Source: an uncultured beta proteobacterium (GTDB taxonomy: Bacteria > Pseudomonadota > Gammaproteobacteria > Burkholderiales > Burkholderiaceae_C). Taken from it: DNA of 17,944 bases. The number at the start of each line of letters is the position of its first letter. The first letter of the stretch is position 1. The translations under genes were made by a program, and so were the position numbers. The stretch covers positions 1 through 17,944 of the forward strand of contig CAIXMC010000223.1 of the NCBI GenBank assembly GCA_903920405.1, in the 5' to 3' direction. Below the pieces are notes generated by a model, which worked only from the letters and a program-made list of their open reading frames with translations, did no database searches and had not been told where the DNA came from. This document shows, piece by piece, positions 6,250-14,879 of the stretch.

Positions 6250-6990
6250 ATGGATCGCCTGATCTACACCGCCATGACCGGTGCCAACGCGGCCGCCTAC
6301 CGGCAAGCCGTTTTGGCCAACAATCTCGCCAATGTCTCGACCAATGGTTTTCGCGCCGAGTTATCGACTTACCGCGCTGTGCCTGTTCGAGGCGACGGCA
6401 GCACCACGCGGGTGATGGCTTTGGAGGCAACCCCTGGTTTTCTGGACATTCCTGGCACACCCCAGCACACGGGCAGGGCGATGGATGCCATGGCCGTCGG
6501 TAATTCCTGGTTTGGTGTGCAGGGATTGGATGGCACAGAGGCCTACACGCGCAATGGTTCGTTTGAAGTTTCGGTCGATGGCACCTTGATGACCAACACG
6601 GGCTTGACCGTCTTGAGCGATGGCGGTGCGCCCATTACCGTTCCTGTCGGCGCTGAAGTCACACTTGGTGTCGATGGCATTTTGACCGCCAAGGTGGGCA
6701 AACAACCCAGCACCGGCGTTGGGCGCATCAAGGTGGCAACACCCACCGCCGAAGACCCTCTGAAACGTGGGGACGATGGCCTGTTTAGAACAACCTCTGG
6801 CGACCCTATGCAAAATGACAACAACGCCAGACTGCAACTCGGCGAGATTGAAGGATCGAACGTCAATGCAATCGAGACCATGGTAAGCATGATTCAGGCT
6901 GCCCGTCAGTTTGATTCACAAACCAAGCTGATGCAAACCGCCGAAGCCGATGACCGCTCGGCAGCCCAGTTATTGGGTATGCAAGGTTAA
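6250..6990 (+). CDS. flgF: Flagellar proximal rod protein FlgF
   Basis: A 246-residue rod subunit joining the proximal rod (FlgB, FlgC) to the distal rod (FlgG). It begins [13 protein letters not shown], typical of FlgF, with the axial signature [12 protein letters not shown] at residues 23-34. The middle has [21 protein letters not shown]; the C-terminus has [22 protein letters not shown]. Length matches the family (about 250). No good Shine-Dalgarno sequence stands before the ATG, in contrast to its neighbours, so translation may depend on ribosomes finishing flgE 34 bases upstream. flgG follows after 20 bases. Confidence 0.96.
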   Translation: MDRLIYTAMTGANAAAYRQAVLANNLANVSTNGFRAELSTYRAVPVRGDGSTTRVMALEATPGFLDIPGTPQHTGRAMDAMAVGNSWFGVQGLDGTEAYTRNGSFEVSVDGTLMTNTGLTVLSDGGAPITVPVGAEVTLGVDGILTAKVGKQPSTGVGRIKVATPTAEDPLKRGDDGLFRTTSGDPMQNDNNARLQLGEIEGSNVNAIETMVSMIQAARQFDSQTKLMQTAEADDRSAAQLLGMQG

Positions 6991-7010
6991 TATTTTTTAG
7001 GATTGAGATC

Positions 7011-7793
7011 ATGATCAACTCTCTCTGGATTTCCAAAACGGGCATGGAAGCCCAGCAAATGCAGTTGGATGTCATTTCCAACAACCTGGCCAACGTTTCA
7101 ACCAACGGATTCAAGCGCTCTACAGCCGTGTTTGAAGACCTGATGTACCAGAATTTGCGTCAGGTGGGGGCGAGCAGCACGGAACAATCCCAACTTCCTA
7201 CCGGTTTGCAAATTGGCTTGGGCGTTCGGACGGTGGCCACCAGCCGCTCTTTTGCACAGGGCAACTTGCAGCAAACCAGCAACAAGCTCGATGTGGCCAT
7301 TCAAGGTGACGGCTTTTTTCAAATCACCATGCCTGACGGCACCACCAGCTACACCCGGGACGGCGCTTTTCAGGTCAATTCCGCCGGTGCCCTGGTCACG
7401 TCAACGGGGCTGTCGGTGGCCAATGGGGTGACTGTGCCCGCCAATGCCACCAGCGTCACCATTGCAGGCGATGGTACGGTCACAGCCACCATCCCCGGCA
7501 CGCCAACACCGCAAGGCATTGGCACCATTGCCCTGGCGCGTTTTATCAATCCGGCAGGTTTGTCGCCTTTGGGGCAAAATTTGTTTGCAGAAAGTGCCGC
7601 CTCAGGACAACCCAACGCCGGCACACCCGGTGCTGACGGCATGGGTGCCTTGATGCAAGGGTTTGTTGAAACGTCCAACGTCAATGTGGTGCAAGAACTC
7701 GTCACCATGATTCAGACCCAGCGCGCTTACGAAATGAACTCCAAAGCCATCCAGACCTCGGATCAGATGCTGCAAAAGCTCGCTCAGCTTTGA
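7011..7793 (+). CDS. flgG: Flagellar distal rod protein FlgG
   Basis: A 260-residue subunit of the distal rod, the drive shaft that crosses the P and L rings. It starts [16 protein letters not shown] and carries [15 protein letters not shown] from residue 23, then [11 protein letters not shown], all strongly conserved in Flg[25 protein letters not shown] and the C-terminal [22 protein letters not shown] are equally typical. The length equals the 260 residues of Salmonella FlgG. Conservation is among the highest in the window. A purine-rich stretch (AGGATTGAGA) precedes the start, and flgH begins 12 bases after the stop. Confidence 0.98.
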   Translation: MINSLWISKTGMEAQQMQLDVISNNLANVSTNGFKRSTAVFEDLMYQNLRQVGASSTEQSQLPTGLQIGLGVRTVATSRSFAQGNLQQTSNKLDVAIQGDGFFQITMPDGTTSYTRDGAFQVNSAGALVTSTGLSVANGVTVPANATSVTIAGDGTVTATIPGTPTPQGIGTIALARFINPAGLSPLGQNLFAESAASGQPNAGTPGADGMGALMQGFVETSNVNVVQELVTMIQTQRAYEMNSKAIQTSDQMLQKLAQL

Positions 7794-7805
7794 TGGAGGG
7801 CCATC

Positions 7806-8525
7806 ATGAAACGCACACATCCACCGTTTAGCCTGGCGATGCTGCTACGCTTAATACGCTTAAATACCCTGACAGCCACCGCCTTTTGTCTGGTCGCCTG
7901 CAGTTCCATGCCCAAACCGGCGGTGGTCGATTTTCCACGCGACACACCTGACAAGCCCATTGCATCGCTGCAATCGGTCAATAACACCAGCGGCAGTTTG
8001 TTTCAAAAAGCATCGTACCGCCCGTCTTTTGAAGACCCTCGCGCACGGACGATTGGAGACAGCATCACCATTCAGATTATTGAAAAAGTGACTGCCAGCC
8101 AGGTGTCCAAATCCACAGCCAACCGAACCACATCGGGTTCGATCGGCGTAACGGCCTTGCCGATGGTTTCGCCCCAAGATATGGTCAACATGAAAACAGG
8201 CACGGATTCGGCTCACGATTTTTCTGGCAAGGGCGGCACTGAAAGCGCCAACACGTTCTATGGCACCATCACCGCCACCGTGGTCGATGTCTTGCCCAAT
8301 GGTCATTTGGCCGTCGCAGGTGACAAGCAAATTGGCGTGAACCAGAATGTAGATGTGATGCGCTTTTCCGGCATCATCGACCCTCGTTTGATTCAACCCG
8401 GCAATTTGATCAACTCCACCCAGGTGGCCAACGCCCGCATGGAGTCCAAAGGACGCGGCGCACAGGCTGAAGCGCAAACAGTTGGTTGGTTAACACGGTT
8501 CTTTTTTAACGTTCTACCGTTCTAA
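7806..8525 (+). CDS. flgH: Flagellar L-ring lipoprotein FlgH
   Basis: A 239-residue lipoprotein forming the L ring in the outer membrane. Residues 1-31 are a lipoprotein signal peptide that is rather long, with a lipobox LVAC and the lipidated cysteine at residue 32. FlgH motifs follow: GSLF (about 62), DPRARTIGDSITIQI, NTFYGTITATVVDVLPNGHLAVAGDKQI, and FSGIIDPRLIQPGN. The family normally ends near WLTRFFFNVLPF, as here. GGAGG ahead of the ATG supports the start. If translation began later, at MLLRLIR, the signal peptide would be of more ordinary length, but that codon has no ribosome-binding site. Confidence 0.96.
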   Translation: MKRTHPPFSLAMLLRLIRLNTLTATAFCLVACSSMPKPAVVDFPRDTPDKPIASLQSVNNTSGSLFQKASYRPSFEDPRARTIGDSITIQIIEKVTASQVSKSTANRTTSGSIGVTALPMVSPQDMVNMKTGTDSAHDFSGKGGTESANTFYGTITATVVDVLPNGHLAVAGDKQIGVNQNVDVMRFSGIIDPRLIQPGNLINSTQVANARMESKGRGAQAEAQTVGWLTRFFFNVLPF

Positions 8526-8559
8526 AGTTGCTCAAAATCGTGCCGAGGGGTCACCAATC

Positions 8560-9708
8560 ATGCACGACAAAACCAACTGTTTTTCATACCACTTTTTCAC
8601 CACCTGGTGTTTTGCGCTACTCACTTTTTCTTGCGCCTTCATTCTGCCCACCTCTGCCTATGCTCTGCGCATCAAGGAAGTCGCCGCCGTTGAAGGGGTG
8701 CGAACCAACCAGTTAACCGGCTTTGGCCTGGTGGTGGGATTGGACGGCACAGGTGACCAAACCACGCAGATGCCCTATACCTCGCAGGGCATGACCAATT
8801 ATTTGCAACAGCTCGGTATCACACTCCCTTCTGCTTCAGCCTCGCAACTTCAGCTTAAAAACGTAGCAGCCGTTTTGGTGACGGCTCAACTGCCCGCTTT
8901 TGCCCGCCCAGGCCAAGCGATCGATGTCAGCGTGTCGTCGGTGGGCAACTCCAAGTCGCTTAAAGGGGGCATGTTGATTTCCACGCCATTAAAAGGTGTC
9001 GATGGTGAAATTTATGCGATGGCACAGGGCAGTCTGGTCGTCGCAGGTGCTGGCGCTGCTGCAGGGGGCAGCAAGGTTCAGATCAATCATTTGAGCGCGG
9101 GTCGCATTCCTGGCGGGGGCCAGGTGGAACGCAGTGTGGCTACACCACTTCAAGAAGGCAACAGTTTGATTTTGGGATTGCAGGCCACCGACTTTCAAAC
9201 CGCACAGCATGTAGCACAGGCCATCAACAAACGGTTTGGCGCCGGTTCTGCACAGGCACTCGATGGTCGCACCATCCGAGTGAAAGCCCCCATGACACCT
9301 GATGAGCGGGTGAGCTTTATGGCCGAGCTTGAAGAGTTGCCGCTCACATCTTCAGTGCCCTCGGCCAAGGTGGTCATCAATTCACGCACAGGCTCGATTG
9401 CATTGAACCAGGCGGTCACGCTTGGGCCTGTGGCCATTGCCCACGGCAATTTGTCCATCAGCATCACCAGCACACCCAGCGTCAGTCAGCCCAATGCCAT
9501 GTCTGGCGGTCAAACCACAGTGACTGAAAAATCCAACATTCAAATCAGGAACGAACCAGGCATGTTGATTGAACTCCCCGCAGCACCACAGCTCTCTGAT
9601 GTCGTGCGTGCCTTGAATTCACTGGGCGCCACTCCGCAGGATATGCTGGCCATTTTGCAAGCCATCAAGGCCGCAGGCGCACTCAACGCTGAACTGGAGG
9701 TGATCTGA
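8560..9708 (+). CDS. flgI: Flagellar P-ring protein FlgI
   Basis: A 382-residue secreted protein that forms the P ring in the peptidoglycan layer with help from FlgA. A Sec signal peptide ends in SAYA with likely cleavage after residue 35. The mature protein opens with LRIKEVAAVEGVRTNQL and the family signature GFGLVVGLDGTGD (residues 54-66). It continues with LKNVAAVLVTAQLP, PGQAIDVSVSSVGNSKSL and AGRIPGGGQVER. Near the C-terminus LNSLGATPQDMLAILQAIKAAGAL is standard. Length fits the family (about 365-380). A GAGGGG site lies upstream. Its stop overlaps the flgJ start (TGATG), so the two are probably coupled. Confidence 0.97.
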   Translation: MHDKTNCFSYHFFTTWCFALLTFSCAFILPTSAYALRIKEVAAVEGVRTNQLTGFGLVVGLDGTGDQTTQMPYTSQGMTNYLQQLGITLPSASASQLQLKNVAAVLVTAQLPAFARPGQAIDVSVSSVGNSKSLKGGMLISTPLKGVDGEIYAMAQGSLVVAGAGAAAGGSKVQINHLSAGRIPGGGQVERSVATPLQEGNSLILGLQATDFQTAQHVAQAINKRFGAGSAQALDGRTIRVKAPMTPDERVSFMAELEELPLTSSVPSAKVVINSRTGSIALNQAVTLGPVAIAHGNLSISITSTPSVSQPNAMSGGQTTVTEKSNIQIRNEPGMLIELPAAPQLSDVVRALNSLGATPQDMLAILQAIKAAGALNAELEVI

Positions 9709-10616
9709 TGAGCCTGGGTCAAATCAGCACGGCCTCGAATTCGCTGGCTGCCGATGCCAATTCGCTCAACTCGCTTAAACTGCAAGCAGGGCAAAGCAGC
9801 CCTGCGGCCATCAAGGAAACGGCCAAGCAATTTGAATCGCTCTTCATGCGCGAACTCATCAAAAGCATGCGCGAGGCCACCATGAAGTCCGGTCTGATGG
9901 ACAACCCGGGCAGTGACTTAGGGAGTGACCTGCTGGATCAACAGTTTGCCGTCAAGATGTCCGGCCAGCCCGGCGGCTTGTCTGATTTGATTGCCGCCCA
10001 GTTATCACAGCAAATGGGCATCAAGCCTGAGTCACTCGATACCAAAGCAAGCCAGCCGCCTTTGACCGTCCTGAAAAAAAGTTCATCGCTCGCAGCTTAC
10101 CGTGCCAACACCCCCAAGCCCACATCCAACCAAAGCAATTTTGTAGAGCGTCATACCGATGCCGCCATCCGCATTGAAAAAGAAACGGGTATTCCGGCAA
10201 GTTACATGGTGGGTCAGGCGGGACTTGAAACAGGCTGGGGACAGCATGAAATCAAACTGCGCGGCGGTGCATCATCGTTTAACCTGTTTGGCATCAAGGC
10301 AGGATCGAGCTGGAAAGGCAAGGTAGCCGAAGTCACCACGACCGAATTTGTCAATGGTGTTGCCCAAAAGCAGGTGGCCAAATTTCGTGCCTACGGCTCG
10401 TATGATGAAGCGTTTCGGGATTACGCCCGCATGATCACGCAATCGCCGCGTTACGCCAAGGTTGACTTGAAAAACGGCTCTGCCATGGCTTTTGCCACCA
10501 GCCTGCACAAAGCGGGTTATGCGACTGACCCGCAATACGCCAACAAGTTAAGTCGCGCCATTGAAGCCACACAACGTCTGCAACAACGCACGCAAGTGGT
10601 CGCCCATAGCGTATGA
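9708..10616 (+). CDS. flgJ: FlgJ: rod cap and peptidoglycan-hydrolysing muramidase
   Basis: A 302-residue two-domain protein. Residues about 30-105 form the rod-binding domain (AKQFESLFMRELIKSMREATMKSG, and DQQFAVKMSG). A Ser/Pro linker follows at about 110-145. Residues about 150-290 are a glucosaminidase-type hydrolase domain with GIPASYMVGQAGLETGWG, in which Glu174 is the expected catalytic acid, and the SSFNLFGIKA and SPRYA motifs. It opens the peptidoglycan for the rod. The two-domain form is usual for beta- and gammaproteobacteria. Its stop overlaps the flgK start by four bases (ATGA). The start is set by the overlap with flgI. Confidence 0.96.
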   Translation: MSLGQISTASNSLAADANSLNSLKLQAGQSSPAAIKETAKQFESLFMRELIKSMREATMKSGLMDNPGSDLGSDLLDQQFAVKMSGQPGGLSDLIAAQLSQQMGIKPESLDTKASQPPLTVLKKSSSLAAYRANTPKPTSNQSNFVERHTDAAIRIEKETGIPASYMVGQAGLETGWGQHEIKLRGGASSFNLFGIKAGSSWKGKVAEVTTTEFVNGVAQKQVAKFRAYGSYDEAFRDYARMITQSPRYAKVDLKNGSAMAFATSLHKAGYATDPQYANKLSRAIEATQRLQQRTQVVAHSV

Positions 10617-12544
10617 GCAGCCTTCTGAACGTCGCCTCCAGGGCTCTGCAGGCCAATCAGACCATTTTGCAGACCGCAGGGCACAACATTGCCAACGTGA
10701 ACACGCCGGGCTATTCGCGTCAGTCGGCTGTTTTGAAAACGACAGAGGGACAAATCAGCGGTGTAGGCTACATTGGCAAAGGGGTTGATGTTCAAACCAT
10801 CACGCGCAATTACAACGAATTTCTGACTCGCCAATCCGCACTGGCCGGCTCTGTGAGTTCCGGTGACACGGCACGCGCTGAAAAAATGCGAATGCTTGAG
10901 GATATTTTCCCCGCAGGGACCAGTGCTTTAGGCGCCGCTGTGAGCGACATGCTCAATGCCTTTGCCGATGTGGCCGGTGCACCGACCGACCAGACGGCTA
11001 GAACCGTAGCCCTGACCCGCGTCAGTGAAACAGCCTCACGCATGAGAACGACTTCACAAAGCCTGGACGATTTACAAACCAGGGTGAATCAGGAAATTGA
11101 CCAAAAGATAACCACCGCCAACAGCATCGTCAAATCCATTGCTGCCATCAATCAGCGCATCTCCAGCGCAACAGGCAGCGGTCATACGCCCAATGATTTG
11201 CTTGACGAACGCGATCAACTGGTTCGTGAGCTGAATGGCTATATTCAAACCACCACCATTGAGAACAAAGATGGCACGCTGGGCGTTTTTGTAGCGGGTA
11301 GCCAGCCCCTGGTGATGGGCACATCGGTGTCGCTTTTGAAACGGGTGTCGGACGACTTCAATGACCCCATGAAAAGCAAACTGGCCATCAGCCGAAATGG
11401 TCAAGACCAAGTGATGGAAGAGGGTAGCCTTGGAGGTGGAGAAATTTCTGGTCTGATTAAGTTTCAAAACAATGACTTGAACGAAGGAAGAAACCTCTTG
11501 GGGCGTTTTACCCTAGCCATCAGCACCAGCATGAATGAGCAGCACAAGCTAGGGCTGGACATGGACGGCAACCCGGGGGGTAATTTATTGACACCCACCG
11601 CCTTTGGTGCTAAAAATATTTTTCAACCCACCTCCCCTGCCAGCATCAATACGGGCACAGCGACGCTGGGGCTGGCGATTGACGATGTCAATCAATTTTC
11701 TGGTTCAGATTATGAAGTGAATTTTTCAGGTGCAACGTCTGGCAACATCACGCGTCGATCCGATGGTGTCATCACAGCTTTTGATTTTGCCAATGGCTCT
11801 GTGGTGGTGGATGGTCTCAAGCTCACACAAGACAGCGGCACCGCCAAGGCGGGCGACCGGTTTTTAATCAAACCTTTCAGCACATCGGCCAGCGATATTA
11901 AAGCTGAGTTTTCCACACCGCGTGCGTTGGCGGTCGCCAGTCCGGTGATGGGGCAAATGGGCGTCAGCAACACGGGCAGCCTGATGCTCTCAAAATTGAC
12001 AGCACGCACCAATCCACCAGTGAATGTGCCTGTCAAACTGACATTTACAGGAACGGGAACTTACACGCGCAGCGACGTAGCAGGTAGTTTTACCTATACC
12101 ACGGGGCAGAGCATTGAAGGAACAGCGCCAGCCACGACACCTTTAATCGAATGGTCTGTGGTGTTGCAGGGAACGCCAAGAGCCGGTGACACTTTCACCG
12201 TCAGCGCTCAAGCCACAGAATACCGCAATTCCAACACCGGTAATGCACAAGCCATGCTCAACCTGCGTGACCAAGCCATGTTTGATGGCGCTGCCTTGAC
12301 CGATGGCTACGCTGGATTGATGGCCCACATTGGCATCCGCGCCCAAAGCGCCAATTACACATCGGACGTTTCCAGTCAAATTGCCACCACTTTGGAGACC
12401 GACCGTACCAGTGTGTCAGGCGTCAATCTGGACGAAGAGGCCGCCAAGCTGATTCAATACCAGCAGGCTTATCAGGCATCTGCCAAAGTCATCCAGGTTG
12501 CACAAGGTATTTTCGACACCTTGATCCAATCCGTCTCACGCTAA
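10613..12544 (+). CDS. flgK: Hook-filament junction protein FlgK (HAP1)
   Basis: A 643-residue protein joining hook to filament. The N-terminus has AGHNIANVNTPGYSRQ (about 22-37), the axial signature in its FlgK form, then a long helical region with DLLDERDQLVRELNGYI. The C-terminus (GVNLDEEAAKLIQYQQAYQASAKVIQ) closes the D0/D1 bundle. It is about 90 residues longer than Salmonella FlgK (553), the additional sequence being in the central outer domain, roughly residues 320-545, with two beta-rich stretches (KAGDRFLI and RAGDTFTV). FlgN, encoded at 1359-1751, should be its chaperone. The ATG overlaps the flgJ stop. Confidence 0.97.
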   Translation: MSSLLNVASRALQANQTILQTAGHNIANVNTPGYSRQSAVLKTTEGQISGVGYIGKGVDVQTITRNYNEFLTRQSALAGSVSSGDTARAEKMRMLEDIFPAGTSALGAAVSDMLNAFADVAGAPTDQTARTVALTRVSETASRMRTTSQSLDDLQTRVNQEIDQKITTANSIVKSIAAINQRISSATGSGHTPNDLLDERDQLVRELNGYIQTTTIENKDGTLGVFVAGSQPLVMGTSVSLLKRVSDDFNDPMKSKLAISRNGQDQVMEEGSLGGGEISGLIKFQNNDLNEGRNLLGRFTLAISTSMNEQHKLGLDMDGNPGGNLLTPTAFGAKNIFQPTSPASINTGTATLGLAIDDVNQFSGSDYEVNFSGATSGNITRRSDGVITAFDFANGSVVVDGLKLTQDSGTAKAGDRFLIKPFSTSASDIKAEFSTPRALAVASPVMGQMGVSNTGSLMLSKLTARTNPPVNVPVKLTFTGTGTYTRSDVAGSFTYTTGQSIEGTAPATTPLIEWSVVLQGTPRAGDTFTVSAQATEYRNSNTGNAQAMLNLRDQAMFDGAALTDGYAGLMAHIGIRAQSANYTSDVSSQIATTLETDRTSVSGVNLDEEAAKLIQYQQAYQASAKVIQVAQGIFDTLIQSVSR

Positions 12545-12565
12545 CTCATGTAAAGGAACGCGCCA

Positions 12566-13819
12566 ATGTCTGCCTACATTCAACGAACCGGAACAGCCAA
12601 TACCTACGATGCAGCCCTGCGCAATATTTCCACACGGCAAACCAAATTATCGGATTCGCAAGCCAATTTAACGGCAGGTAAAAAAATAGTGCGCCCCAGC
12701 GATGACCCCGCCAACGCGGCCAATGCCGAGCGTGCCCAGATGCGAATCAGCCGCATTGCTGCTGATCAACGCGCACTGGACTCCCAACGCAATGCCATCG
12801 CCACAGCCGAGAGCGCTTTGGGCGATGTGACAGATGCACTGCAACGTTTTCGTGAACTGGTGGTCAATGCAGGTGATGGTGTCAACAGCGGCACAGAGCG
12901 CCGGTTCATTGTGAATGAATTACAGGGGCTGCGGGACAATATTTATACACTGGCCAACACCAAAGACACGAACGGATTGCCCCTGTTTAGCGCTTTGGGA
13001 AGCGCACTGACCCCTTTTGTTGGCCCCCAGGCGACAGCCCCTGACTACACTTTCAAAGGCTTGCCAGGTCAAACGGCCAGCACTGACGTGGCCATTCCGT
13101 ATGCACTGGACGGCGACAGCGCCTTTATGTTTGACCCGTCCATCGATGCGGCCTACAACGTTCAAATGGGCGACAAACTGACACAGTTGGGCGCAAGCAC
13201 AGTCAGTCTGACCGATGCCAGTCAAATCAACGGATCGTCTTACACCATCAGCAACATGGTTATTGGAACGGGCACGGTAGCAGGCAGCAGCAAGGCCACC
13301 TACACCGTCACAGAAACCCCGGAGGGCAGCACCACACCTAACGCGCCAGTCACCTTGTCGGGGCCAGATTACGCCAGCACCGACAAAAACATTCCTGTGA
13401 CGTTTGGGGGCTTGAGTCTGACGCTCACAGGGACCCCAAGCGCGACAGACACCCTCAGCATCACCCCCAGCGCCAGTTTGTTTAGCGTACTCGATACAGC
13501 CATCAATGACATTGGCAACGCACCCAACGCCCACAATGCCAGTTTGGCCGTCGGCCAGGCACTTCAAAACATTGACATTGGCATAGGGCACGTGTTGGCT
13601 GTGCGTGGGCAGGCAGGAGAACTGATCAATCGGGCTGACCGTATGTCCAACAATCAAACGGTACGCAGTGAACAGCTTGAAACTGACCGATCCCGCGCTG
13701 AAGACCTCGACATGGTCAAGGGCATTTCTGATTTCAACCTTCAGCAAACCGGCTACCAGGCAGCGCTGCAAAGCTATGCCCAGGTACAAAAACTGTCGCT
13801 CTTCAATTACATCAGTTGA
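12566..13819 (+). CDS. flgL: Hook-filament junction protein FlgL (HAP3)
   Basis: A 417-residue flagellin-like protein located between FlgK and the filament. The N-terminus has LTAGKKIVRPSDDPANA (35-51), the FlgL/flagellin family signature, and later ALGDVTDALQRFRELVVNA. The C-terminal helix contains AEDLDMVKGISDFNLQQTGYQAALQSYAQVQKLSLFNYI. It is about 100 residues longer than Salmonella FlgL (317), owing to an expanded middle at about 150-310 rich in Thr, Ser and Ala. AAGGAA lies before the start, 21 bases after flgK. It is the last gene of the operon; repeats follow. Confidence 0.96.
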   Translation: MSAYIQRTGTANTYDAALRNISTRQTKLSDSQANLTAGKKIVRPSDDPANAANAERAQMRISRIAADQRALDSQRNAIATAESALGDVTDALQRFRELVVNAGDGVNSGTERRFIVNELQGLRDNIYTLANTKDTNGLPLFSALGSALTPFVGPQATAPDYTFKGLPGQTASTDVAIPYALDGDSAFMFDPSIDAAYNVQMGDKLTQLGASTVSLTDASQINGSSYTISNMVIGTGTVAGSSKATYTVTETPEGSTTPNAPVTLSGPDYASTDKNIPVTFGGLSLTLTGTPSATDTLSITPSASLFSVLDTAINDIGNAPNAHNASLAVGQALQNIDIGIGHVLAVRGQAGELINRADRMSNNQTVRSEQLETDRSRAEDLDMVKGISDFNLQQTGYQAALQSYAQVQKLSLFNYIS

Positions 13820-13860
13820 TCCTGCTTTCACACACTGTGAGATCAGAATCTTTGACATAA

Positions 13861-13915
13861 GAAATCAGGCTCTAGCCCTTATGCAGTATGCGTTGGTAGC
13901 TACTATTTTTATAGT
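13861..13915 (+). repeat. Comamonadaceae-type dispersed intergenic repeat
   Basis: The motif GGCTCTAGCCCTTAT, a linker, then GTAGCTACTATTTTTATAG matches a short repeat I remember from intergenic regions of Rhodoferax, Polaromonas and Acidovorax. It ends in a small perfect hairpin, ACTAT-TTTT-ATAGT, at 13902-13915. The family match is from memory; only the hairpin is shown directly. Confidence 0.55.
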
Positions 13916-14007
13916 TCCTGGCAAGGTGAATTCAATCCTTGCTGTACGCTTGAAATGCACTGTGAGTGTCATGGCTTTCCAATCCACCCCAAATGATGCA
14001 ACACCTG

Positions 14008-14099
14008 CGTCATTCCCGCGAAGGCGGGAATCCAGTGATTGTTATTGCATGGCCATTTGCCTGTGTTTCTTCTGGATTCCCGCCTTCGCGGGAATGACG
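14008..14099. repeat. Perfect 28-bp inverted repeats (REP/MITE-like element)
   Basis: Two 28-base arms (14008-14035 and 14072-14099) are exact reverse complements, separated by 36 bases. Each arm contains its own hairpin, ATTCCCGC-GAAG-GCGGGAAT (14012-14031 in the left arm). Palindromes built on ATTCCCGC/GCGGGAAT are widespread repetitive elements in many bacterial genomes. In RNA the pair would fold into a very stable long stem and may end or protect transcripts between flgL and the PTS operon. Confidence 0.85.
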
Positions 14100-14205
14100 G
14101 AACTGGCTGTAGAACAAATTCACCCTGGGTGCGTTTGTTTGATGCGGCTGTTCTTTCACTCTAAAAAGTCATAATCGCACATTTGACTGTGACTCACTCC
14201 TACCC

Positions 14206-14613
14206 ATGAATAACGGCATTTTCATCATTGCTCATGCCCCACTCGCAAGTGCGTTGCGCCAGTGTGTGCTGCATGTTTTTCCTGATGCTGCGCAGGTGTT
14301 GTCTGTTTTGGATGTCCAACCCCAAATGCCCCTTGAAGACATCTTGTCGTCAGCCAAAGTCGGCATGAATTTGCTTCGCACCCAGCACACTCTGGTGCTC
14401 ACCGATGTGTTGGGCGCTACACCCTGCAATGTGGCACAACAGTTGGTTGACGGTGTGAACTCCCAATTGGTGGCAGGGGTCAATTTACCCATGTTATTGC
14501 GTGCAGTCACCTACTGCAGCGAGCCTCTTGATATCCTGGTTGATCGTGCCATGGCAGGTGGTACGCAGGGTGTTACGCAGGTTGATGTCACCCCAACACC
14601 ACCAACACCATGA
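14206..14613 (+). CDS. PTS EIIA component, mannose/fructose (EIIA-Man) family
   Basis: A 135-residue cytoplasmic protein that accepts a phosphoryl group from HPr. It starts MNNGIFIIAHAPLASAL, with the phosphorylated histidine at residue 10 in the expected place of the EIIA-Man fold. LVLTDVLGATPCNVAQQL and GVNLPMLLRAVTY are the other family signatures. The C-terminal tail is Thr/Pro-rich. No EIIB or membrane EIIC/EIID gene is next to it, so a regulatory rather than sugar-transport role is likely, as in other betaproteobacteria. The stop overlaps the HPr start by four bases. The ribosome-binding site is poor. Confidence 0.9.
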   Translation: MNNGIFIIAHAPLASALRQCVLHVFPDAAQVLSVLDVQPQMPLEDILSSAKVGMNLLRTQHTLVLTDVLGATPCNVAQQLVDGVNSQLVAGVNLPMLLRAVTYCSEPLDILVDRAMAGGTQGVTQVDVTPTPPTP

Positions 14614-14879
14614 TCAAATCAAAAGCGACCATCATCAATAAATTGGGCTTGCATGCGCGTGCATCCTCCAAACTGACCAAATTGGCAGGCAGTTTTCGCT
14701 GTGAGATATCAATGTCTCGGGGCGATCGTCGTGTCAATGCCAAAAGCATCATGGGCGTGATGATGCTCGCAGCAGGCATGGGTTCTGTGGTTGAGATTGA
14801 CATTGAGGGCGAACAGGAACAAGAAGCCATGAATGCCTTGCTGGCGCTGATTGCTGATAAATTTGGAGAGAACGCATGA
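14610..14879 (+). CDS. ptsH: Phosphocarrier protein HPr
   Basis: An 89-residue phosphocarrier between enzyme I and EIIA proteins. GLHARA places the active histidine at residue 15. The regulatory serine region is present as NAKSIMGVMML, with Ser46 at the site that HPr kinase/phosphorylase modifies in organisms having that enzyme. The C-terminus (EQEAMNALLALI) is normal. Overlaps of four bases with both neighbours (ATGA at each end) imply tight co-translation of EIIA, HPr and EI. Confidence 0.96.
   Translation: MIKSKATIINKLGLHARASSKLTKLAGSFRCEISMSRGDRRVNAKSIMGVMMLAAGMGSVVEIDIEGEQEQEAMNALLALIADKFGENA

Larger units (their letters stand above)
13820..14205. other. Non-coding gap with two repeat elements between the flagellar and PTS operons
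   Basis: No credible gene lies in these 386 bases. Besides the two repeats listed separately, there is a small hairpin TCACA-CAC-TGTGA at 13828-13840 just after the flgL stop, without a T run. Upstream of the PTS operon, CATAAT near 14171 could be a -10, but no matching -35 was found. The stretch 13920-14007 shows nothing recognisable. Confidence 0.6.

Noticed and set aside
12920..13858. A 312-codon minus-strand open frame opposite flgL
   Set aside because: Cys- and Gly-rich composition and complete overlap with a clear FlgL; no motif or ribosome-binding site.
14008..14099. Possible CRISPR repeats
   Set aside because: The two 28-base units are inverted, not direct, and only two exist; no cas genes are present.
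13668..14174. A 168-codon plus-strand frame running from flgL into the intergenic gap
   Set aside because: Its first third is flgL in another frame and the rest reads through the repeat elements; no family resemblance.
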